A stretch of 6,806 nucleotides of DNA from NCBI GenBank assembly GCA_003694905.1, contig RFJM01000389.1:1-6806 (forward strand). The letters are read 5' to 3'. Numbering within the stretch: the stretch's first letter is position 1; each line of letters starts with the position of its first letter. This stretch comes from Caldilineae bacterium (lineage in GTDB: Bacteria > Chloroflexota > Anaerolineae > J102). The position numbers and the translations under genes are program-made. Below the pieces are notes generated by a model, which was not told the DNA's origin, searched no databases, and saw nothing but the letters and a program-made list of their open reading frames with translations. Shown here piece by piece: positions 1-4,930 of the stretch.

Positions 1-108
1 CAAGCTGATGCGGTGAGGGGATCCGGTCGGGTGTAGCCGCAGCTTTTTCCGGGGGGGCCCCGCGACCCGGCCGCCCCAAAATTGAAATGCACCCCGCGAA
101 TGCTGGGC

Positions 109-137
109 TTGACAGGCCCGGACCTTCATGTTACGAT
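109..137 (+). promoter_or_regulatory. Sigma70-type promoter for the gntR-led operon
   Basis: A perfect -35 hexamer TTGACA (109-114) is followed by a 17-base spacer and a -10 hexamer TACGAT (132-137, four of six consensus bases). A TGn extension lies immediately upstream at 129-131. Transcription would start near 144, leaving a leader of about 60 bases before the regulator's ATG at 207. No other equally good promoter is visible in the window, and the downstream genes are closely spaced, so this probably drives the whole operon. The elements are seen directly; their activity is inferred. Confidence 0.72.
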
Positions 138-154
138 GCAAAAGTCCGGACATT
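118..154 (+). promoter_or_regulatory. Candidate operator pair for the GntR regulator
   Basis: The sequence CCGGAC-(C/A)-TT occurs twice, at 118-126 and 146-154, exactly 28 bases apart. Each copy is the right part of an imperfect palindrome: AGGCCCGGACCT (114-125, one mismatched pair) lies in the promoter spacer, and AAAGTCCGGACATT (141-154, one mismatched pair around a perfect GTCCGGAC core at 144-151) sits on the predicted transcription start. Repeats placed over the spacer and the start point are where a repressor would block RNA polymerase. The neighbouring GntR protein is the obvious candidate ligand. The repeats are seen; binding is inferred, and the motif does not match the usual GntR GT-TA-AC core. 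Confidence 0.45.
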
Positions 155-192
155 ATGATAAATCTGCCGGAAGCCGTTCTCTTCTGCCCTGC

Positions 193-198
193 AAGGGG
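193..198 (+). promoter_or_regulatory. Ribosome binding site of the GntR regulator
   Basis: AAGGGG lies 8 bases before the ATG at 207 and supports that start. A weak 4-bp hairpin (CCCT at 187-190 with AGGG at 194-197) could partly cover it, but it is too short to claim as a control element. Confidence 0.6.
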
Positions 199-206
199 AC
201 TGTCTC

Positions 207-953
207 ATGCCTGCCGACCATCTCCACCTGCTCGATCGTCACAGCGGGGTGCCTCTCTATCAACAGCTCTACGAGTTGTTGCGCAGGCGCATCCTCAGCC
301 GCGAATGGCGTGCCGGACACATGCTGCCCACCGAGGCCCAGTTGATGGAACAGTATGGGGTTAGCCGGGCTACGGTCCGACAGGCATTGGACACCCTGGC
401 AACAGAGGGGCTCATCTACCGGCAACGAGGACGCGGGACGTTCGTGGCGCATCCTACGGTGCAACAAGGGTTGGTACGCATCGTCAGCTTCACAGAAGAT
501 ATGCGCCAGCGGGGATTCGAGCCGAAAACACGGGTGCTGAACACCGGCATCATTGCTGCTTCCGCCGATCTGGCCAAGGTGCTGGATATAGAGCCGGGGG
601 CAGAGGTTGCGCGCATCGAGCGCTTGCGCCTTGCGGACGGTGAACCCATGAGTATCGAGGTATCGTTTCTGGTGCATGCGCTCTGTCCGGGGGTGCTGCA
701 ATACGACTATGCGCGCCGGCCATTGCGCCAGACCCTGGAGCAGGAGTATGGCCTTCGCATCACACGCGCGACTCAGGCGATTCGGGCCATCAATGCCCCG
801 GACGATATCGCCAAACGCCTGACTGTAGCGCCGGGAGATGCCCTGATCTTTATCGAGCGGATTTCGCTCTCTCAGTACAACATTCCTGTCGAATTCCTCC
901 GCATTTACCATCGCGGCGATCGCTACGTACTCTACAACGAATTGCGGGGGTAA
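207..953 (+). CDS. GntR family transcriptional regulator, HutC/UTRA subfamily
   Basis: A 248-residue DNA-binding regulator, the normal length for the HutC subfamily. Residues of about 15-82 form the GntR winged helix-turn-helix: PLYQQLYELLRRRIL leads in, PTEAQLMEQYGVSRATVRQA is the recognition region, and GLIYRQRGRGTFV is the wing. Residues of about 92-242 form a UTRA ligand-binding domain, with the typical linker SFTEDMRQRGFEP and closing pattern VEFLRIYHRGDRYVLY. Family members bind small effectors, often sugar phosphates or other catabolic intermediates, which release DNA. The gene is first in the operon, 33 bases ahead of the sugar isomerase, so it probably controls its own transcript through the CCGGAC repeats upstream and responds to the sugar or a phosphorylated intermediate. 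The start at 207 is backed by AAGGGG. The effector cannot be predicted. No transmembrane segment or signal peptide is seen. Confidence 0.93.
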   Translation: MPADHLHLLDRHSGVPLYQQLYELLRRRILSREWRAGHMLPTEAQLMEQYGVSRATVRQALDTLATEGLIYRQRGRGTFVAHPTVQQGLVRIVSFTEDMRQRGFEPKTRVLNTGIIAASADLAKVLDIEPGAEVARIERLRLADGEPMSIEVSFLVHALCPGVLQYDYARRPLRQTLEQEYGLRITRATQAIRAINAPDDIAKRLTVAPGDALIFIERISLSQYNIPVEFLRIYHRGDRYVLYNELRG

Positions 954-975
954 ACGCATCTCTGCCTTTGCATTC

Positions 976-981
976 AGGAGG
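976..981 (+). promoter_or_regulatory. Ribosome binding site of the sugar isomerase
   Basis: AGGAGG, with the anti-16S match continuing into GAA, sits 5 bases before the ATG at 987. This is close to the ideal sequence and fixes the start. Confidence 0.75.
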
Positions 982-986
982 AAAGC

Positions 987-1970
987 ATGAAGGATCTCAA
1001 AATCTCGTGTGGCATCTGGTTCCTGGGGGCCACCGGTGATCGTTTTGTCAAACAAGGGTACCGGCCCGACCTCAGCATCCCCGATCGCTTTCGGCTGGCC
1101 GCCTCCATCGAAGGGGTTGGGGGGCTGGAGATGCACTATCCTACCGAGGTGACCGATGCCAACTACAAGGATCTGAAGAAGCTGGCGGACGATCTGGGCA
1201 TGGAGATCGTGCAGTTCTGCCCCCATCTCTGGGTCGACCCCCGCTTCAAGTACGGGCAATTCACCAACGCGGACCCGAAACTTCGACAGGCAGCTTTGGA
1301 TCTGTGCAAGCGCACCACCGACATCGCCGCCCATATGGAAGCCCATGTGATGGTGTACTGGCCGGCGCAAGACGGTTACGACTACCCCTTCCAGATCGAC
1401 CATCGACAGGCGCTGGATGGCCTGGTCGAGAATCTGGCCGCCTGGTGCGACTACAATCCCGACCAGAAGATAGTGATCGAGTACAAAGCCTGGGAACCCC
1501 GCTCCCGAATCTACTTGCCCACCATCGGCCATTGCATGACCCTGGTCAACGAAATCAACCGCCCCAATCTTGGTGTCAACATCGATATGGGACATGCCTT
1601 TATGATGAAGGAGAATCTGGCCGAATCCATCTCGCTGGCGTGTCGCTACGGCAAGCTCTTCCATACCCACTGGAACGATAACTGGAAGCTCTTCGATGAC
1701 GATATCATCGCGGGCACCGTGAATCTGTGGGAAACGTTGGAAGCGCTGTTCTGGCTGGAAGAGTGGGGTTACGACGGTTGGTTTGGCCTGGATCTCTTCC
1801 CCTATCGCGAAGATCCCGCGGCGGTAGTCGCCGAGACCATCCGCAACCTCAAGTTCGGCTACGAATTGCTGGATCGGGTGCCTCGGGACGAGTTGCGCGG
1901 AGTGATGCGCACATCCGATGCCGTCAAGATATCCCGGCTGATGCGAAAAATGCTGGGAGCGTCGGCATAG
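987..1970 (+). CDS. Metal-dependent sugar isomerase/epimerase, xylose isomerase-like TIM barrel
   Basis: A 327-residue protein of the xylose isomerase-like TIM-barrel superfamily (AP endonuclease 2 / sugar isomerase type), expected to be cytoplasmic. The metal ligands can be placed on successive strands: E165 in VIEYKAWEPR, D200 and H203 in NIDMGHAF, H226 and H228 in FHTHWND, and D269 in GLDLFPYRED. This Glu-Asp-His-Asp set resembles the L-rhamnose isomerase arrangement more than the all-Glu epimerases. W-rich VYWPAQDGYDYP, around residues 124-135, resembles the substrate-side loop of sugar isomerases. The family interconverts aldoses with ketoses or epimerises ketoses using a divalent metal. 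Placed directly before a sugar kinase and a transketolase, the likely role is aldose-to-ketose isomerisation at the entry of the pathway. The exact sugar is unknown; an L-rhamnose-like sugar, a pentose or the branched D-apiose are all possible. The fold is certain, the reaction probable, the substrate open. Confidence 0.85.
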   Translation: MKDLKISCGIWFLGATGDRFVKQGYRPDLSIPDRFRLAASIEGVGGLEMHYPTEVTDANYKDLKKLADDLGMEIVQFCPHLWVDPRFKYGQFTNADPKLRQAALDLCKRTTDIAAHMEAHVMVYWPAQDGYDYPFQIDHRQALDGLVENLAAWCDYNPDQKIVIEYKAWEPRSRIYLPTIGHCMTLVNEINRPNLGVNIDMGHAFMMKENLAESISLACRYGKLFHTHWNDNWKLFDDDIIAGTVNLWETLEALFWLEEWGYDGWFGLDLFPYREDPAAVVAETIRNLKFGYELLDRVPRDELRGVMRTSDAVKISRLMRKMLGASA

Positions 1971-2062
1971 CAGAGATCGGAGTCGGCGCCGGGGTGAGCT
2001 GTTCGGGCTGGACAGAATCCCGGCCAGCAGACTGGTCCCAAAATAATCCATTTCCTCCGCTC

Positions 2063-2068
2063 AAGAGG
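2063..2068 (+). promoter_or_regulatory. Ribosome binding site that sets the PfkB kinase start
   Basis: AAGAGG stands 9 bases before the ATG at 2078. The reading frame is open upstream to 1727 inside the isomerase gene, but the upstream part has no family similarity, so this site decides the start. Confidence 0.6.
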
Positions 2069-2077
2069 CAAGATTCT

Positions 2078-3058
2078 ATGCAGATCACGACGCTTGGAGA
2101 GCTCCTCATCGACATGTTCCCGGCCGAAATCGGTCGACGCCTGGCAGAAGTGAGCGCCTTTCATCCCAAACCGGGGGGAGCGCCCGCCAATGTGGCCGTG
2201 GCTGCCCGCCGGCTGGGTGCCGAGGCAGCCTTCATCGGCAAGGTGGGCGACGACGCTTTTGGCCATCACCTGATAGCCGTGATGCGCGAGCAGGGTGTGG
2301 ATACGCGCGGGATGCGTCTCGATGCCGAGGCGCGGACGACGATGGCTATCATCGCTCTGCCCGACGAGCACCACGCAGAGTTTGTCTTTTACCGCAACCC
2401 GGGAGCAGACCAGCGGCTGCGTGCGGACGAACTAGATGTTGAACTGCTGCGTTCGACCCGCTGTCTGCACTTCGGTTCGCTGAGTCTCACCGATGAGCCC
2501 GCGCGCAGCGCTACCGAAGCAGCGGTAGGCATTGCCCGCGAGGCCGGCGCGCTGATTTCCTTCGATGTCAACTATCGACCCAGCCTCTGGGCCTCGGCCG
2601 AAGAAGCCCTGGCCCGTGTGTACGCCATGCTCCCCCAGGCGCACCTGGTGAAGGTCAACGAGGTGGAGATCGCCTTGCTACTTGGAGAAGCGCAGCCGAT
2701 ACGCGATCCCTCGCGTTTGAGGGAAACGGCCCGCGGGCTTCTGGCCCAAGGGCCCGAGTTGGTGGTGGTGACGCTTGGCGCGGAGGGGAGTTTCTTCTGT
2801 ACGGAGCGGGATGCCGGGTTTGTGCCCGCTTTCCGCGTGGAGACGGTGGACGCGGTTGGCTGCGGCGATGCCTTCATTGCCGGGGTGCTCACGCGGCTGA
2901 CGGCCGATGCGGATTGGCGGCAACATCTGGAACAGGAACGCCTGGCCGAGATCTTGCGGTATGCCAACGCCGTGGGCGCGCTGACGGCGACCCGCCAGGG
3001 CGTCATCCCCGCCTTGCCCACGGCCGCGGAAGTGGAAGCGTTCCTGGCCAGAGCTTGA
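2078..3058 (+). CDS. PfkB family carbohydrate kinase (fructokinase-like)
   Basis: A 326-residue ribokinase-fold sugar kinase that transfers phosphate from ATP to a sugar hydroxyl in the cytoplasm. The N-terminus TLGELLIDMFP and the glycine-rich PGGAPANVAVAARRLG (PfkB signature 1, about residues 30-45), followed by FIGKVGDDAFG, are typical of the fructokinase branch. Further matches are FYRNPGADQRL, HFGSLSL, SFDVNYRPSLW and VKVNEVE. Signature 2 near the C-terminus reads DAVGCGDAFIAGVL; the Asp of GCGD is the catalytic base, and the usual GAGD has Cys in place of Ala, a tolerated variant. The family also includes kinases of ribose, 2-keto-3-deoxygluconate, tagatose phosphate and other ketoses, so the label fructokinase should not be read as the substrate. 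Here it probably phosphorylates the ketose made by the preceding isomerase, giving the transketolase its phosphorylated donor. It begins about 107 bases after the isomerase, the widest gap in the operon, and is followed 38 bases later by the transketolase. Confidence 0.9.
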   Translation: MQITTLGELLIDMFPAEIGRRLAEVSAFHPKPGGAPANVAVAARRLGAEAAFIGKVGDDAFGHHLIAVMREQGVDTRGMRLDAEARTTMAIIALPDEHHAEFVFYRNPGADQRLRADELDVELLRSTRCLHFGSLSLTDEPARSATEAAVGIAREAGALISFDVNYRPSLWASAEEALARVYAMLPQAHLVKVNEVEIALLLGEAQPIRDPSRLRETARGLLAQGPELVVVTLGAEGSFFCTERDAGFVPAFRVETVDAVGCGDAFIAGVLTRLTADADWRQHLEQERLAEILRYANAVGALTATRQGVIPALPTAAEVEAFLARA

Positions 3059-3085
3059 GATCCGCCGTTTCTCTCATTTGCACAC

Positions 3086-3091
3086 GAGGAA
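3086..3091 (+). promoter_or_regulatory. Ribosome binding site that sets the transketolase N-subunit start
   Basis: GAGGAA lies 5 bases before the ATG at 3097. The same frame is open back to 2914 within the kinase gene, but family similarity begins only at this ATG. Confidence 0.65.
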
Positions 3092-3096
3092 ATCCC

Positions 3097-3936
3097 ATGA
3101 CCGTTCAAGACAAGCCCTTGTCTCTGTCTCAGTTGGAAGAGTTAGCCCATCGCATTCGTTGCACGATTCTGGAGATCACGACGCATGCCGGGTCTGGCCA
3201 TCCCTCCAGCTCCTGGTCGGCGGTGGAGATCTTGACAGCCCTCTATTTCGGGGGTGTGCTGCGTCATCGGCCCCACGATCCCTGGTGGCCGGAGCGAGAC
3301 CGATTCATCCTGAGCAAGGGACACGCGGCGCCCCTTTTTTACACTGTCCTGGCCGAAGCCGGGTATTTCGATAGAGATCTGCTCTGGACGTTGCGCACGG
3401 TGGGCAGCCCGGTGGAAGGCCACCCCATACGCCGGCGACTGCCCGGCATCGAGAACACCAGCGGCTCGCTGGGGAAGGGTATCTCGCTGGGGATCGGGCA
3501 CGTGTTGGGGGGCCGGTTGAACGGCCTGAGCTATCGCGTGTATGTGCTGCTGGGGGATGGCGAATGCGAGGAGGGGCAGATCTGGGAAGGGGCGATGGCC
3601 GCAGCCCATTTCGCATGCGACAATCTCTGCGCCATTGTGGACTACAACAAGTATCAGGAGACGGGGCCCATCAGCCGCGAGATGGCTCTGGAGCCTTTTG
3701 CCGAGAAGTGGCGGGCGTTCGGCTGGCACGTGCTGGAATGCGACGGTCATGATCTGAGCGCACTGCTGACGAGCTTCGAGCAGGCGGCCGGGCTCAAGGA
3801 TAGACCTACCGCGATCATCGCTCACACGGTCAAAGGCAAAGGCGTCTCCTTTGTCGAAGCCGATTACACCTACCACGGTCGGGCGTTGAAACCGGCCGAG
3901 GCAGACAGAGCCAGGGAGGAACTACGATGCCGTTAG
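3097..3936 (+). CDS. Transketolase, N-terminal (pyrophosphate-binding) subunit
   Basis: A 279-residue protein, the usual length for the N-terminal half of a split transketolase. It binds the diphosphate and Mg2+ of thiamine diphosphate and pairs with the C-terminal subunit encoded next. The ThDP motif starts at GDGECEEGQIWE (G153-E164), and its distal Asn is N184 in VDYNKYQETG; D154 and N184 should hold the metal. The active-site histidines of the family are all present: H35 (SGHPSSS), H76 (SKGHAAP), H109 (VEGHPIR) and H260 (YTYHGRA). TSGSLGKGIS (121-130) and HTVKGKGVSF (243-252) are also typical. It lacks the DXS-type GDGAMTAG motif, so it is transketolase-like rather than a deoxyxylulose-phosphate synthase. 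The complex would move a two-carbon ketol unit from a ketose phosphate to an aldose phosphate. Its 3' end overlaps the next gene by 10 bases, which suggests translational coupling and equal amounts of both subunits. Confidence 0.93.
   Translation: MTVQDKPLSLSQLEELAHRIRCTILEITTHAGSGHPSSSWSAVEILTALYFGGVLRHRPHDPWWPERDRFILSKGHAAPLFYTVLAEAGYFDRDLLWTLRTVGSPVEGHPIRRRLPGIENTSGSLGKGISLGIGHVLGGRLNGLSYRVYVLLGDGECEEGQIWEGAMAAAHFACDNLCAIVDYNKYQETGPISREMALEPFAEKWRAFGWHVLECDGHDLSALLTSFEQAAGLKDRPTAIIAHTVKGKGVSFVEADYTYHGRALKPAEADRAREELRCR
3913..3920 (+). promoter_or_regulatory. Ribosome binding site of the transketolase C subunit, inside the N-subunit gene
   Basis: AGGGAGGA lies within the last codons of the upstream gene, 6 bases before the ATG at 3927. 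It allows the ribosome finishing the N subunit to re-initiate at once. Confidence 0.65.
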
Positions 3937-4901
3937 GAGACAAAGCCGGCCTCAAACCGGCCAAGCCGATGCGCGAGGTTTTCGGCGAGGCGCTGTTGGC
4001 GCTGGTACGCGAGAACGAGCGGGTAGTGGTGCTGGACGGCGACCTGTCCAATACCACCAAGACGCTGGCCGTACGCGAGGCCTTTCCCGAACGCTTCTTC
4101 AATATCGGCCTGGCCGAAAGTAATATGGTCAGCATCGGCGCCGGTCTGGCAGACTGCGGGTTCATTCCCTTTATCACCAGCATGTCGGGTTTCCTGCTGA
4201 CGAATGGCTACGACCAGCTACGGTTGAATATTGCCATTGGTGGTGTGAATGCTAAGGTGGTGGGCAGCCATGGGGGCATCACCCTCGGCAAGGATGGCCC
4301 TACGGCCATGGCCATCGAAGACCTGGCGTTGGTGGGTGGACTGCCCTCTTTCGTGATCCTGGTGCCCAGCGATCCGGCAACTATGCATGCGGCGGTAAGG
4401 GCCATGGCCGCATGGGAGGGTCCGGTGTATCTGCGTTCGAGCCGGGTGGCCATGCCCCACATCTACCCGATGGATGCCTGTCCCTTCGAGATCGGCAAGG
4501 CGATCGTCGCCCGCGAGGGCGATGATCTCACCATTGTGGGGTGCGGGATCATGGTGGCAGCCGCGCTGGATGCAGCGGCGATGTTGGCCGACGAAGGTAT
4601 CGAGGCCCGGGTATTGGACTTGCACACGCTGCGACCTCTGGATGAGCGGGCGCTGGTTGCGGCGGCACGAGAGACCGGTGCCATCGTCACCGCCGAGGAG
4701 CATCTGCTGCACGGCGGTATGGGAAGCAATGTGGCCCGGATCGTCGCGGAACACTACCCTGTGCCCATGCGGTTCGTGGGCCTGGCCGACACCTACACCG
4801 AATCCGGCGATCCGGAGGATCTCCTGGCCAAATACGGTTTGACGGCCGAAGATATCGTCCTGGCCGCAAAGGAAGTGGTGCGGGCGAAGAGACGCCGGTG
4901 A
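3927..4901 (+). CDS. Transketolase, C-terminal (pyrimidine-binding) subunit, with unusual active-site residues
   Basis: A 324-residue partner of the preceding N-terminal subunit. The pyrimidine-binding domain covers about residues 14-180 and the C-terminal transketolase domain about 190-310. By hand alignment the catalytic Glu that activates ThDP is E64 (NIGLAESNM). The residues that hold the substrate phosphate in yeast transketolase appear conserved: R16 (PMREVFGEAL), H115 (GSHGG, yeast H469) and R170 (YLRSS, yeast R528). D123 matches yeast D477. Two sites differ: the DGxTHQ motif reads DGPTAMAIEDLA, placing A127 where yeast has H481, and the usual TFxxF pyrimidine-pocket motif appears as SMSGF, with M86 for the first aromatic. 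The enzyme therefore looks catalytically able and phosphate-sugar specific, but with a reshaped donor pocket. It overlaps the N-subunit gene by 10 bases, and a strong ribosome site (AGGGAGGA) lies in that gene. Subunit identity is secure; the substrate is not known and may not be the standard xylulose or sedoheptulose phosphate. Confidence 0.92.
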   Translation: MPLGDKAGLKPAKPMREVFGEALLALVRENERVVVLDGDLSNTTKTLAVREAFPERFFNIGLAESNMVSIGAGLADCGFIPFITSMSGFLLTNGYDQLRLNIAIGGVNAKVVGSHGGITLGKDGPTAMAIEDLALVGGLPSFVILVPSDPATMHAAVRAMAAWEGPVYLRSSRVAMPHIYPMDACPFEIGKAIVAREGDDLTIVGCGIMVAAALDAAAMLADEGIEARVLDLHTLRPLDERALVAAARETGAIVTAEEHLLHGGMGSNVARIVAEHYPVPMRFVGLADTYTESGDPEDLLAKYGLTAEDIVLAAKEVVRAKRRR

Positions 4902-4918
4902 TGGCCCGAGCTGCGATT

Positions 4919-4925
4919 GAGGAGG
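4919..4925 (+). promoter_or_regulatory. Ribosome binding site that sets the SAF oxidoreductase start
   Basis: GAGGAGG sits 5 bases before the ATG at 4931. Earlier in-frame starts (GTG at 4898 and ATG at 4901, overlapping the transketolase stop) have no comparable site close upstream, so 4931 is preferred. Confidence 0.7.
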
Positions 4926-4930
4926 CGAAT

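Noticed and set aside
1..36. A short open frame entering from the left edge and ending in TAG at 34-36
   Set aside because: Only 11 codons are visible, with no recognisable motif. It may or may not be the end of an upstream gene, so no feature is claimed.
44..70. GC-rich hairpin (CCGGG 49-53 with CCCGG 66-70 around a GGGGCCCC core) next to a run of T
   Set aside because: The T run lies before the hairpin on the + strand and reads as A after it on the - strand, so it does not form an intrinsic terminator in either direction.
187..198. Small hairpin over the regulator's ribosome binding site
   Set aside because: The stem is only 4 bp with a 3-base loop and could arise by chance; not enough for a translational control claim.
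153..2051. A 632-codon open frame on the - strand covering the regulator and isomerase genes
   Set aside because: It is antisense to two well-supported genes that happen to share the same + strand frame (207 and 987 are in phase). Its translation is rich in His, Arg, Gln and Gly with no recognisable domain. It is a codon-use shadow typical of GC-rich DNA.
3097..4901. Reading the split transketolase as a deoxyxylulose-phosphate synthase feeding the DRL enzyme for isoprenoid synthesis
   Set aside because: The N subunit has the transketolase GDGECEEGQ motif rather than the DXS GDGAMTAG motif and the domains are on two genes, unlike DXS. Attractive with DRL next door, but not supported.
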